A stretch of 17,683 nucleotides of DNA from Pseudomonadota bacterium (GCA_021836225.1 JAKBJA010000110.1:1-17683); one strand, 5' to 3'; shown: positions 7,533 through 15,704, counted from the stretch's first letter. The notes: generated by a model not told the origin, from the letters alone. Numbers and translations: made by a program.

Positions 7533-7913
7533 TCAGGGCTGCAGGGGAATCAGGATCTCGAAGCGCACCCGCGACCACGGATCGCGTACCTCGGCCAGGC
7601 GGACGATACGGGCCACCAGCGTCTGGCCGCCGTCCATGAAACGCGCCACGTCGGCATTCTCGCGGCGCGGCACGTAGCCGATCTTGTGGCCCTGCCATTC
7701 CACCCGAACCGCCTTGGCATCGTGAGGATTGTCCGGTTCGCGGACCAGGGTGAGCACGTCGCCCACCTGCATGCGCGGCCACAGGGTCTTGCCCGCGTGG
7801 TACTGAAACCCGGCCAGCGGCGAATCCTGCAGCAGGATGTGCGCGGCGACCTGGGCATGGAGCGGCTGCGCCCACACCCAGGCCAGACACAGCAGGACAA
7901 GCCGACGACGCAT
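7533..7913 (-). CDS. Exported HIRAN-domain protein
   Basis: 126 residues. The ATG at 7913 is preceded by AGGAGC at proper spacing; the frame stays open further upstream, but only this start gives a clean signal peptide (about residues 1-20, RRRLVLLCLAWVWAQPLHAQ). The rest is one HIRAN domain: DSPLAGFQYHAGKTLWPRMQ, then VREPDNPHDAKAVRVEW, then KIGYVPRRENADVARFMDGG, the last resembling the family's G-Y-[VIL]-P block. HIRAN domains in HLTF/Rad5-type helicases bind 3' DNA ends; stand-alone bacterial versions are common and uncharacterised, and an exported one is unlikely to act on chromosomal DNA. It lies 11 bp upstream of the dehydrogenase start and is probably cotranscribed with it. Confidence 0.85.
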   Translation of the reverse strand: MRRRLVLLCLAWVWAQPLHAQVAAHILLQDSPLAGFQYHAGKTLWPRMQVGDVLTLVREPDNPHDAKAVRVEWQGHKIGYVPRRENADVARFMDGGQTLVARIVRLAEVRDPWSRVRFEILIPLQP

Positions 7914-8040
7914 GCAGGGGCTCCTGATCTCACGGTCAGAACCAAGCATTCTACTGAGAAAACCGCTTCCCGTTTCGTACAGGCAGACGGGTTTCGGGTT
8001 TACTTTTTCAAGTGACAAGCCGCCTTCCGCTTGATGTAGG

Positions 8041-9474
8041 ATGAATGCATTCTCATCCCCACCACCACACCCAACCATGCCGAGAAAAGCTGCTGCTCAG
8101 ACCAAGTTGTTCGTTCTGGATACCAACGTGCTGATGCACGACCCTACCTGCCTGTACCGCTTCGAGGAGCACGACGTCTATGTGCCGATCGCCACGCTGG
8201 AAGAACTCGACATGCACAAGAAGGGCATGACCGAGGTGTCGCGCAATGCCCGCCAGGCCAGCCGCTTCATCGATGAGATCGTCAGCCAGCTCGACAACAT
8301 CGAGGATGGCGTGCCACTCGCCCAGCACAGCCACAACGCCGCCACCGGCAGGCTGTTCCTTCAGACCCAGGCGATCAGTGGCGACATCCCGATGAGCCTG
8401 CCGACGTCCAAGGTCGACAACCAGATTCTTGGTGTGGTGCTGTTCTTGTCGCGCCATCACCCCAAGCGCCAGGTCATCCTGGTGTCGAAAGACATCAACA
8501 TGCGCATCAAGGCGCGTGCGCTGGGCCTGCCGGCCGAGGACTACTTCAACGACAAGGTGCTGGAGGACACTGACCTGCTCTACGCCGGCCTGCGCGAACT
8601 GCCCGCCGACTTCTGGGACAGCCACGGCAAGGGCATGGAGTCGTGGCAGGCCAACGGCCACACCTACTACCGCGTCAAGGGCCCGCTGGCGGCCAGCCTA
8701 CTGCCCAACGAATTCGTCTACCAGGAAGGCCCCAACCCGCTCTACGCCAAGGTGCTGAAGGTCGAGGGCAAGCAGGCAGAGATGGTCACGGTGCGCGACT
8801 TCAGCCACACCAAAAATAACGTGTGGGGCATCACGGCGCGCAACCGCGAGCAGAACTTCGCGCTCAACGTGCTGATGGATCCCGAGATCGACTTCGTCAC
8901 CCTGCTCGGTCAGGCCGGCACCGGCAAGACCCTGCTGACGCTGGCCGCAGCGCTGGCGCAGGTGCTCGACAAGAAGCTCTATAGCGAGATCATCATGACC
9001 CGGGTGACCGTGCCGGTGGGCGAGGACATCGGTTTCCTGCCCGGTACCGAGGAGGAGAAGATGACGCCGTGGATGGGCGCGCTGGAAGACAACCTCGACG
9101 TGCTGAACAAGAGCGATGACGAGGCCGGGGACTGGGGACGCGCGGCGACGCAGGATCTGGTCCGTTCGCGGATCAAGGTCAAATCGCTGAATTTCATGCG
9201 TGGCCGCACCTTCCTCAACAAGTTCCTCATCATTGACGAGGCGCAGAACCTCACACCCAAGCAGATGAAGACCCTGATCACGCGCGCCGGCCCCGGCACC
9301 AAGGTGGTGTGCCTCGGCAACATCTCGCAGATCGACACGCCCTACCTCACCGAAGGCAGTTCCGGCCTCACCTACGTGGTCGACCACTTCAAGGGCTGGC
9401 CACACAACGGCCACGTCACCCTGCAACGGGGTGAACGTTCGCGTCTGGCAGACTATGCTGCAGAAGTGCTGTAA
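8041..9474 (+). CDS. PIN-domain/PhoH-like ATPase (PhoH2/YlaK type)
   Basis: A 477-residue two-domain protein. An N-terminal PIN ribonuclease domain begins KLFVLDTNVLMHDPT (Asp27), with acidic residues at EELD and later ILVSKDINMRIKARALG; a PhoH ATPase follows with Walker A GQAGTGKT (290-297), PVGEDIGFLPGTEEEKM, Walker B FLIIDEAQN (Asp399, Glu400) and GNISQIDTPYL. Family members couple ATP-driven RNA unwinding to PIN nuclease cleavage. The start could be ATG 8041 (weak AGGA upstream) or ATG 8077, which lies nearer the conserved domain; neither has a strong Shine-Dalgarno. The 127-bp gap to the divergent HIRAN gene should hold the promoters, but I see no clear boxes. Confidence 0.93.
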   Translation: MNAFSSPPPHPTMPRKAAAQTKLFVLDTNVLMHDPTCLYRFEEHDVYVPIATLEELDMHKKGMTEVSRNARQASRFIDEIVSQLDNIEDGVPLAQHSHNAATGRLFLQTQAISGDIPMSLPTSKVDNQILGVVLFLSRHHPKRQVILVSKDINMRIKARALGLPAEDYFNDKVLEDTDLLYAGLRELPADFWDSHGKGMESWQANGHTYYRVKGPLAASLLPNEFVYQEGPNPLYAKVLKVEGKQAEMVTVRDFSHTKNNVWGITARNREQNFALNVLMDPEIDFVTLLGQAGTGKTLLTLAAALAQVLDKKLYSEIIMTRVTVPVGEDIGFLPGTEEEKMTPWMGALEDNLDVLNKSDDEAGDWGRAATQDLVRSRIKVKSLNFMRGRTFLNKFLIIDEAQNLTPKQMKTLITRAGPGTKVVCLGNISQIDTPYLTEGSSGLTYVVDHFKGWPHNGHVTLQRGERSRLADYAAEVL

Positions 9475-9498
9475 CCCTATCACTCGAGGAGGCGCACT

Positions 9499-10248
9499 AT
9501 GAAGCACTGGATGATCCTGGCGGCCGGCCTCACCCTGACCCTGCCCGCCCACGCCGTCGACTGGGGCGAGATGCTGAAGGGCGTGCTCGGAAAACCTGCC
9601 GGCGAGACCGCCACGACCAGCGGTGTCGACGCGCTCTCCTCGGCCGAGATCAATGCAGGCCTCAAGGAGGCGCTGACCCGCGGCGCGGAAGCCGCGGTCG
9701 CCCAGCTCGGGCAAAAGGACGGTTTCTTCGGCAACGCCGCGATGAAGATTCCGCTTCCGCCCAGCCTGCAGAAAGCCGAAAAAGCCATGCGCATGCTCGG
9801 CATGGGCAAGCAGGCCGACGAACTGGTGCTGTCGATGAACCGCGCCGCCGAGGCCGCGGTGCCGGAAGCCAAGACCCTCCTGGTGAGCGCGGTGAAGGAG
9901 ATGACGCTGGAAGATGCCAAGGGCATCCTCACCGGCGGCAAGACCTCGGCCACCGATTTCTTCCGCAAGAAAACCGAGACCCAACTCACCGAACGCTTCG
10001 GCCCCATCGTCAAGGCAACCACCGACAAGGTCGGCCTCGCACAGCAGTACAACCGCTACGCCGGCGCCGCTGCGCAGTTCAACCTGATCGACAAGGAGCA
10101 GGCCAGCGTCGAGCAGTACGTCACCCAGCAGTCGCTCGACCGGCTCTATACGCTGATCGGCGAAAAGGAAGCCGCGATCCGCGCCAACCCCATGCAGGCC
10201 GGGAGTGATCTGCTGAAGAAAGTATTCGGCGCCGTCACCGGCAAGTGA
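9499..10248 (+). CDS. Exported DUF4197 protein
   Basis: 249 residues, beginning 25 bp after the PhoH stop with a GAGGAGG site. A signal peptide ends at about residue 19 (LTLPAHA). The mature part has the DUF4197 landmarks: DALSSAEINAGLKEALTRGA, then FFGNAAMKIPLP, LQKAEKAMRMLGMGKQADEL, LTGGKTSATDFFRKKT, NRYAGAAAQF, VTQQSLDRLYTLIGEKEA and a C-terminal DLLKKVFG. The family is periplasmic or envelope-associated, helical and without known function. It may be cotranscribed with the flanking genes. Confidence 0.92.
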   Translation: MKHWMILAAGLTLTLPAHAVDWGEMLKGVLGKPAGETATTSGVDALSSAEINAGLKEALTRGAEAAVAQLGQKDGFFGNAAMKIPLPPSLQKAEKAMRMLGMGKQADELVLSMNRAAEAAVPEAKTLLVSAVKEMTLEDAKGILTGGKTSATDFFRKKTETQLTERFGPIVKATTDKVGLAQQYNRYAGAAAQFNLIDKEQASVEQYVTQQSLDRLYTLIGEKEAAIRANPMQAGSDLLKKVFGAVTGK

Positions 10249-10276
10249 GCACAGCCCTCAGCCTCTGTTGATCGCC

Positions 10277-10774
10277 ATGCGAATGAAACTGACCATCCCG
10301 GGCCTGCTTGCCGGGTTGCTGCTCGCCCTGCCTGCCCAGGCTTGGGAAGTCGGCGAATTCAAGAACGGCATGGCACGCAACGAAGTCGAACAGGCGCTCA
10401 AGACCTGGAATTTCGACCGGATCATGACGGTCGGCAATGACGCCCTGTTTGTCTACGATCTCCCCAACAGCCCGGCTGGCCGCCGTTTTCTGTTCACCTT
10501 CTGCAACGACAAGCTGGTGGCGTTCGAGCAGGAGGTCGAACCGGCTTTCCGCCACTTCGTCGTCATCGCGTCGAACTATTCCAACCTCTACGGCAATCCG
10601 CTCAAGGTCATTCCCTACACCAGCGTTGTCGCCAGCGGCGAAAAGAACCTGCTGGCGATGTTCTGGCGCAAGAGCTCGGATTACATGGGAATCAAATACG
10701 TGCTGTACCCCACCAGCGAGCAGCTTTCGATGAGCTGGCAGGTCAGCAACAACTGCTGGCAGGCGCCGCGCTAA
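10277..10774 (+). CDS. Small exported protein of unknown function
   Basis: 165 residues from ATG 10277. ATG 10283 (MKLTIPG) and a TTG at 10268 are alternatives, and none has a clear ribosome binding site. A signal peptide ends at about residue 22 (LALPAQA, then WEVGEF). The mature protein of about 143 residues has two cysteines, one in FTFCNDKLV and one near the C-terminus (NNCWQAPR), which could form a disulfide. The sequence FKNGMARNEVEQALKTW near the mature N-terminus recalls the opening helix of SmpA/BamE-like small envelope proteins (GMTxxEVxxxLG), a weak resemblance. I do not recognise the family. It begins 28 bp after the DUF4197 gene. Confidence 0.8.
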   Translation: MRMKLTIPGLLAGLLLALPAQAWEVGEFKNGMARNEVEQALKTWNFDRIMTVGNDALFVYDLPNSPAGRRFLFTFCNDKLVAFEQEVEPAFRHFVVIASNYSNLYGNPLKVIPYTSVVASGEKNLLAMFWRKSSDYMGIKYVLYPTSEQLSMSWQVSNNCWQAPR

Positions 10775-10809
10775 CGCCCCCTGAGCACTTCACCGGCGCG
10801 GGTCTCTTG

Positions 10810-12312
10810 CTACAGCAGCAGGCCCTGGCGCGTGAACAGCCACACTTGCTGCCACGTCAATTCCTTCACCCGCTCCAGCGGCAGCACTTGTCCCGATTGC
10901 GCCAGCATGGCCTGCATCCGGGCCGCCAGTTCATCGATGCTGTGGCTGCCATCCAGCATGGCGAGCAACGCGCGCCCGGCCGGGTCGAGATCCATGGCCA
11001 CATGGCGCGCCCCGCTCACCACCCAGCCGGGCGTGCTCGCCTGCTGCCGCGCCAGCGCGTTCGCGCAGGGACGCTCGCCCGGCTCGGCGGCAAACGATCC
11101 GGGCCACACCGTCGGCATCACGCCATGGATCGTCACCAGCTGAAACAGCGCCTCGCGGAACACGGCTTCATCCGCCTGCGTGCCGGCATCGTGCTCGGCC
11201 AGCACCGCGCGGGCGGCATCCAGCAGCGCTGCGTAGCCGATCGCAGCGGGATACGCTGACGACAGCACCATGGCAGCCGCCTTCATCACCGGCTGCGCAA
11301 TCGGGAAGGTGTTCCCCGCAGGATTGACGAAGACCTGCTCGGTGCCGGCCTCCAGGTCGATTTCCTCGTCGCTGCGCAAGTCGGCATGGAACGACAGCCC
11401 GCTCAAGGCGGCCGCCTGCGCTGGTTGCGCGCAGGAGGCATCTTCGCGCGCAACCAGCGCGCGGCGAAACCGGATGGCAAGCGCGTCGTCGAGCGCGGCC
11501 TCGGCATCGTGCCAGCGCCCCACCATGCCCTCGGGAATCAGGCCCCAGGCATCCTCGAGTTCGACCACTGCGGGACGCGGCCCCGCCTCGCCGACATAGC
11601 GCAGGCCGTGGGTGTCGAGTTGCGCGACAAATTCGGCGAACGGCATCGGCGCGTTGAAGTCGGCAAGGTATTCGTGGAAGAGGTAGGACGGTGCAGCCTT
11701 CCTGAGGTAGGCAATTTCCTTGAGCAAGCCCGGATCGTCCCATTCGGACTCCAGCGTTTCGAGCACGCGCATTGCCTGCGCCAGGCGCGCGGGCGCCGGC
11801 AGATCTGCCGCGGTGCGCTCGATCAGGGCGGCGCGCAGCGGCTGCAGGGCTTGCCAGCCAGCGTCGACGTTGAAGCTGATGTAGGCAATCCCCTGGGCTG
11901 ACAGGTGGTGCCGGCACACGTCGAGCAGCGCCTGCTGCACCGCAGGCGGCACCCAGGAGTACACACCGTGGGCGATGATGTAGTCGAATTCGCCAAGATC
12001 GGCCGGCAGCGAGGCGAGGTCCCCGTGCAGGATACGGACGTTGGATAGCCCCAGCGCCTGGGTGAATGCCGCGCCTGCTTCTGCCTGGACGCGCGACAGT
12101 TCGACGCCCACGCATTCGCATTCTGGCCAGCGCCATGCCAGCGGGATCAGGTTGCCACCCTGTGCGCAACCCAGTTCGAGGATGCGCGCCCGGCTCGGGT
12201 CGGGCGCGTCGAAGCCATGCAGCTTTGCCACCGCCGCCAGGAAGTCGGGCTGGGTCTCGGGCAAGGGAAGGCTGTCGTAGGGGAGTTCGTCGTAGGTGAT
12301 GAGGGTATCCAT
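10810..12312 (-). CDS. Class I SAM-dependent methyltransferase with C-terminal regulatory region
   Basis: 500 residues from ATG 12312; ATG 12336 would add eight (MADATIFC). The N-terminal part is a methyltransferase: motif I RILELGCAQGGNLIPLA (about 43-59), acidic GVELS (Glu71), GDLASLPAD (about 97-105) and FDYIIAHGVYSWVPPAVQQA. After about residue 200 comes a region matching what I know as a methyltransferase regulatory domain (SYLFHEYLADFNAPMPFAEF, YVGEAG), then a helical C-terminus with PTVWPGSFAAEPGERPCANA, HVAMDLDPAGRALLAMLDGS and HSIDELAARM that resembles the tail of the same group. Substrate unknown. Its start lies 29 bp from the edge of the MITE (5 bp for the 12336 start), so its promoter is inside or has been displaced by that element. 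Confidence 0.85.
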   Translation of the reverse strand: MDTLITYDELPYDSLPLPETQPDFLAAVAKLHGFDAPDPSRARILELGCAQGGNLIPLAWRWPECECVGVELSRVQAEAGAAFTQALGLSNVRILHGDLASLPADLGEFDYIIAHGVYSWVPPAVQQALLDVCRHHLSAQGIAYISFNVDAGWQALQPLRAALIERTAADLPAPARLAQAMRVLETLESEWDDPGLLKEIAYLRKAAPSYLFHEYLADFNAPMPFAEFVAQLDTHGLRYVGEAGPRPAVVELEDAWGLIPEGMVGRWHDAEAALDDALAIRFRRALVAREDASCAQPAQAAALSGLSFHADLRSDEEIDLEAGTEQVFVNPAGNTFPIAQPVMKAAAMVLSSAYPAAIGYAALLDAARAVLAEHDAGTQADEAVFREALFQLVTIHGVMPTVWPGSFAAEPGERPCANALARQQASTPGWVVSGARHVAMDLDPAGRALLAMLDGSHSIDELAARMQAMLAQSGQVLPLERVKELTWQQVWLFTRQGLLL

Positions 12313-12341
12313 GCAAAAGATTGTAGCGTCCGCCATACTTA

Positions 12342-12371
12342 GGGCGTGTTAACACTAATTTCACGTCCGCG
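12342..12371. repeat. Left terminal inverted repeat of the MITE
   Basis: Pairs with 12550-12580 on the other strand. It contains the perfect palindrome GTGTTAACAC at 12346-12355, so each terminus is itself self-complementary. Confidence 0.85.
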
Positions 12372-12549
12372 TTGCCGCGAGAAAGCGATGGATGCAAGGC
12401 GCGTCGCGCCGGCAAGGGCCATCCCTTGCCAAGCGGCGCAACGCCGCAGACGCGCTTTCTCGCAGCAACCCGAAGGGACGGGCCGGCCAAGCTTCAATCC
12501 AGCCGGGCGCATGCCTTTGTCGCGAGCCTGCATCCCGAATCAGTCTCGT

Positions 12550-12580
12550 CGCGGGCGTGAAATTTAGTGTTAACACGCCC
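12550..12580. repeat. Right terminal inverted repeat of the MITE
   Basis: Complement of the left repeat, with one extra A/T base and one C/T difference; the palindrome GTGTTAACAC recurs at 12567-12576. It ends 7 bp before the ATG of the thioredoxin/DsbD-like gene. Confidence 0.85.
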
Positions 12581-12587
12581 TAGAGCC

Positions 12588-13865
12588 ATGACAGAGACCT
12601 GCCGGGTGATGCCACTGCGCTGGTTCGCCAGCGCCCTGCTTTGGCTTGTGCTGCTGGCCCCGGGCGCCCGCGCCGATGCGACCTGGATCGAACCGGGCAC
12701 GGACGGCCAACCGGTAGTGCACCTGTATTTCTTCTGGTCGCTCGCCTGCCCGCATTGCCTGGAGGCGCGTCCCTTCATCGAGTCCATCCCGGACGAACGG
12801 CCTTGGGTGAAGCTGCATTCGCTGGAACTCAGCCGCCACCCCGGCAACGTCCGCCACTATGTCGCGCTGGCGGATCAGGTGGGACAGCCCGCGCAGTACG
12901 TGCCGGGGCTCTTGTTCTGCGGGCGCATGCAGACGGGCTGGGATGATGCGGCGACGAGCGGGCAGGCGCTGCTTGCCGACCTGGATGCCTGCCGCGCCGC
13001 GGCAAAAGGCGGCAGCGCGCTCGATATCGCCCGCGCCCTGCCAGCGCCTGCGTTCAGCGTGCCCTTCCTGGGCGAGATGACGGTCGACGGCGTGTCGCTG
13101 CCGCTGATGACCGTGCTGATCGCCGGCCTCGACGCCTTCAATCCCTGCGCGTTTTTTGTGCTGCTGTTTATGCTGTCATTGATGGTTCACCAGAGCAGTC
13201 GCGCGCGCATGCTGGCGATTGGCGGCGTCTTCGTGCTGACTTCGGGGCTGATGTATTTCGCCTTCATGGCGGCGTGGCTCAACCTGTTCCAGCTGCTCGG
13301 CAACCTGGCCTGGGTGACGCTCACCGCTGGCGCCCTCGCGCTGGTGTTCGGGCTCGTCAATGTGAAGGATTTCTTTTACTTCAGGCGCGGTGTATCGCTG
13401 TCGATTCCGCAGAGCCGCAAGCCCGAGATCTACCAGCGCGCACGCGCCATCCTCGCCGCCGGCAACGTACCGGCCATGCTCGCCGCCACAGTATTGCTTG
13501 CGGTGGCGGTCAATTTCTACGAGCTCTTGTGCACCGCCGGCTTTCCCATGGTCTACACGCGCCTGTTGACCCTGCAGGAGCTTGGCCCCGGCACGCACTA
13601 TCTGTATCTGGCGCTGTACAACGGAGTCTATGTGATTCCGCTCGCCGTCATCGTGGGGGTGTTCGCCTTCACGTTGGGCGCACGAAAATTGAGCGAGCGC
13701 GAAGGTCGCCTGCTCAAGTTGATGTCGGGTCTGATGATGCTGCAGTTGGGGATGCTGCTGATGCTGGCGCCCGAGCTGTTGAACCGGCTCGGCGTCGCAT
13801 TTGCCCTGATCGGCATCGCAGTCGGCGTCACCTGGCTCGCGGCGCGCCTGACCCGGGCGCGTTGA
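12588..13865 (+). CDS. Membrane thiol-redox protein: N-terminal thioredoxin-like domain plus DsbD/CcdA-like membrane domain
   Basis: 425 residues from ATG 12588; ATG 12609 is an alternative giving a tighter signal peptide, and an in-frame GTG at 12567 lies inside the MITE and is unlikely. Order: signal peptide (to about residue 29), a thioredoxin-like domain with the redox motif CPHC (54-57) in FFWSLACPHCLEARPFIE, and a helix-rich membrane domain from about residue 172 with some six transmembrane segments. Two membrane cysteines stand in conserved contexts: DAFNPCAFFVLL (Cys187) and NFYELLCTAGFP (Cys315), like the intramembrane pair of DsbD/CcdA/ScsB. It probably moves electrons from the cytoplasm to the periplasmic CPHC domain. 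Unlike DsbD, the thioredoxin domain precedes the membrane part. Partner unknown. Confidence 0.85.
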   Translation: MTETCRVMPLRWFASALLWLVLLAPGARADATWIEPGTDGQPVVHLYFFWSLACPHCLEARPFIESIPDERPWVKLHSLELSRHPGNVRHYVALADQVGQPAQYVPGLLFCGRMQTGWDDAATSGQALLADLDACRAAAKGGSALDIARALPAPAFSVPFLGEMTVDGVSLPLMTVLIAGLDAFNPCAFFVLLFMLSLMVHQSSRARMLAIGGVFVLTSGLMYFAFMAAWLNLFQLLGNLAWVTLTAGALALVFGLVNVKDFFYFRRGVSLSIPQSRKPEIYQRARAILAAGNVPAMLAATVLLAVAVNFYELLCTAGFPMVYTRLLTLQELGPGTHYLYLALYNGVYVIPLAVIVGVFAFTLGARKLSEREGRLLKLMSGLMMLQLGMLLMLAPELLNRLGVAFALIGIAVGVTWLAARLTRAR

Positions 13866-13887
13866 CCAGGTCAGGCTGGCAAATGAA

Positions 13888-15315
13888 TCAGTGCCCGCGC
13901 GTGCCCGGCTTGGACGAGAACAGGGCCGCCTGCGGGCGCGGCTTGCGCGGCTGGGTCGACTGACCCGGTGCACCGCTGCGGCCGCCTGCCGGCTTGGCGC
14001 CAGCGCTTGCAGGCTTGTCCTGCGGCGAACGACCCGACGCATTACGCCCGCCGGGTTGCCCGCCACGCCCAGCGCCCTGCCCCGGGCGCTGACCACCGCG
14101 CCCCTGAGGCGGGCGCGGCGGACGTTCGTCGGACATCAGGTCGGCCTTGGCCGGCGGCACGAAGCCGGGTTCGATCTCGACCCGCACGATCGAGCGCTTG
14201 ATCAGCTTCTCGATATCGCGCAGATAACTCATTTCCTCGTCATCCACCAGCGACAGCGCCGAGCCGGTGGTGCCGGCGCGGCCGGTGCGGCCGATGCGGT
14301 GCACGTAGTCTTCCGGCACGTTGGGCAGTTCGAAGTTCACCACCTGCGGCAGCTGGTCGATGTCGATGCCGCGCGCGGCGATGTCGGTTGCCACCAGCAC
14401 GCGCACGCCGCCGCCCTTGAAGCTCGCCAGCGCCTTGGTGCGCGCCGACTGGCTCTTGTTGCCATGGATCGCGGCGGCGGTGATGCCGTCCTTGATGAGC
14501 TTTTCGGCCAGCTTGTTGGCGCCGTGCTTGGTGCGGGTGAAGACCAATACCTGTTGCCAGTCGTGGTGCTTGATCAGGTGCGCCAGCAGATCCCGCTTGT
14601 GCGCCTGCGGCACCCGGTGCATCGATTGCTCGATGACTTCCACCGTGGTGTTCCGGCGCGCGACTTCGACGCTTTTCGGGTTGTGCAGCAGGCCGTTGGC
14701 GAGCGTGCGGATCTCGTCGGAGAAGGTCGCCGAGAACAGCAGGTTCTGGCGCTGCTTCGGCAGCACCGCGAGCACTTTCTTGATGTCGCGGATGAAACCC
14801 ATGTCGAGCATGCGGTCGGCTTCGTCGAGCACCAGGATTTCGACGCCGGACAGGTCCACCGTCTTCTGCCCCAGGTGGTCGAGCAGGCGGCCCGGCGTCG
14901 CCACCAGAATGTCGACGCGCGACTTGAGCGCCTTGAACTGCGGGTTGATATTGACGCCGCCGAACATCACCATCGAGGTGAGCGACAGGTACTTGCCGTA
15001 GGTCTTGACCGATTCCTCGACCTGCGCGGCGAGTTCGCGCGTCGGCACCAGGATCAGGCAGCGCGGACGGCCCGGCTTGCTTTGAGCCGCCTGGGTCGAC
15101 AGGTGATGCAGGATCGGCAGGGTGAAGCCGGCGGTCTTGCCGGTGCCGGTCTGCGCGGCGGCGAGCAGGTCGCCGCCTGCCAGCACCTGCGGGATCGCCT
15201 GCGCCTGGATTGGGGTGGGCGTGGTGTAGCCGGCGTCATGAATCGCACGCAGAATGGGTTCGGCCAGGCCGAGCTCGACAAAAGCCGGGCTGGCTGAGGA
15301 TGTTTCAGTAGTCAT
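13888..15315 (-). CDS. rhlE: DEAD-box ATP-dependent RNA helicase RhlE
   Basis: 475 residues. All helicase motifs are present: Q motif ([11 protein letters not shown]), motif [10 protein letters not shown] (53-61), [20 protein letters not shown] at 164-167 in [17 protein letters not shown], then the second RecA lobe with [27 protein letters not shown] and [10 protein letters not shown]. The C-terminal tail of about 90 residues is Arg/Gly/Pro/Gln-rich and disordered, as in RhlE, and would bind RNA nonspecifically. The ATG at 15315 has an AGGAAAA site; the frame extends upstream, but the promoter at 15437-15465 lies inside that extension. Roles of RhlE include ribosome maturation and mRNA turnover. 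It converges with the DsbD-like gene, with 22 bp between the stops. Confidence 0.95.
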   Translation of the reverse strand: MTTETSSASPAFVELGLAEPILRAIHDAGYTTPTPIQAQAIPQVLAGGDLLAAAQTGTGKTAGFTLPILHHLSTQAAQSKPGRPRCLILVPTRELAAQVEESVKTYGKYLSLTSMVMFGGVNINPQFKALKSRVDILVATPGRLLDHLGQKTVDLSGVEILVLDEADRMLDMGFIRDIKKVLAVLPKQRQNLLFSATFSDEIRTLANGLLHNPKSVEVARRNTTVEVIEQSMHRVPQAHKRDLLAHLIKHHDWQQVLVFTRTKHGANKLAEKLIKDGITAAAIHGNKSQSARTKALASFKGGGVRVLVATDIAARGIDIDQLPQVVNFELPNVPEDYVHRIGRTGRAGTTGSALSLVDDEEMSYLRDIEKLIKRSIVRVEIEPGFVPPAKADLMSDERPPRPPQGRGGQRPGQGAGRGGQPGGRNASGRSPQDKPASAGAKPAGGRSGAPGQSTQPRKPRPQAALFSSKPGTRGH

Positions 15316-15436
15316 GGTATTTTTTCCTGCGACGGCCTGTTGCGCTTGTGGCAACACCAATCGAGGCAGACGAATAGGGGATCGTGAGATCGGGGTAAAA
15401 GAACCGCGCACCGATTGGCAGGGTGCGGGAGGCCGC

Positions 15437-15465
15437 ACTATACCGGCAGCGGCCTGATGCGGCAA
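15437..15465 (-). promoter_or_regulatory. Sigma70-like promoter for rhlE
   Basis: On the minus strand, TTGCCG (15465-15460) and TATAGT (15442-15437) are separated by exactly 17 bp. Transcription would start near 15430, giving an untranslated leader of about 115 nt before rhlE. Long leaders are often regulatory for DEAD-box helicase genes, but I see no defined element in this one. Confidence 0.55.
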
Positions 15466-15492
15466 TGCTTTTCTTGACCGGCACGCGGAAAT

Positions 15493-15524
15493 GAAAAAGG
15501 ACCGGCACAGGCCGATCCTTTTTC
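15493..15524. terminator. Rho-independent terminator after tRNA-Val
   Basis: An inverted repeat on the minus strand, GGATCGGC then CTGT then GCCGGTCC, with one G-U pair, flanked by A5 and T5. It lies 11 nt past the CCA end of tRNA-Val and separates it from rhlE. A/T runs on both sides make it potentially bidirectional. Confidence 0.85.
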
Positions 15525-15535
15525 GATGTTCGGGC

Positions 15536-15610
15536 TGGTGGGCAGTACAGGGTTTGAACCTGTGACCCCCGCCGTGTGAAGGCGATGCTCTACCGCTGAG
15601 CTAACTGCCC
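15536..15610 (-). tRNA. tRNA-Val(CAC)
   Basis: A full cloverleaf on the minus strand: acceptor GGGCAGT/ACTGCCC, D arm GCTC/GAGC, anticodon stem TCGCC/GGCGG with loop TTCACAC (anticodon CAC, reading GTG), T arm ACAGG/CCTGT with loop TTCAAAC, discriminator A and an encoded CCA. 75 nt including CCA. It is divergent from gltX. Confidence 0.95.
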
Positions 15611-15704
15611 CGAAGCGGCGCGAATTAAACCACAACCCGGCAGCCGAGGTCAATTTTGCAGCGGCCGATCCGGTAAAATGGACCCTTTTCCCGCCCGGCC
15701 CGCC

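Larger units (their letters stand above)
12342..12580. mobile_element. MITE-like non-autonomous element with terminal inverted repeats and TA flanks
   Basis: A 239-bp element with no credible gene. Its ends are inverted repeats of about 31 bp, left reading GGGCGTGTTAACACTAA and right the complement, differing by one indel and one substitution. Each end is flanked by TA (12340-12341 and 12581-12582), consistent with a 2-bp TA target duplication as in IS630/Tc1-like or some IS5-group elements. The interior folds heavily: 12371-12387 pairs with 12453-12469 (16 of 17), 12411-12418 with 12423-12430 (8 of 8, loop CCAT), and 12433-12438 with 12442-12447. The parent insertion sequence is not in the window. 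Confidence 0.8.

Noticed and set aside
7533..8078. Defence system built on the HIRAN protein and PIN-PhoH ATPase
   Set aside because: They are divergently transcribed, the HIRAN protein is exported, and PIN-PhoH is a common housekeeping gene; nothing else in the area resembles a defence gene.
12346..12583. Several short frames inside the MITE
   Set aside because: They run through inverted repeats on both strands, share no known features and lack ribosome binding sites.
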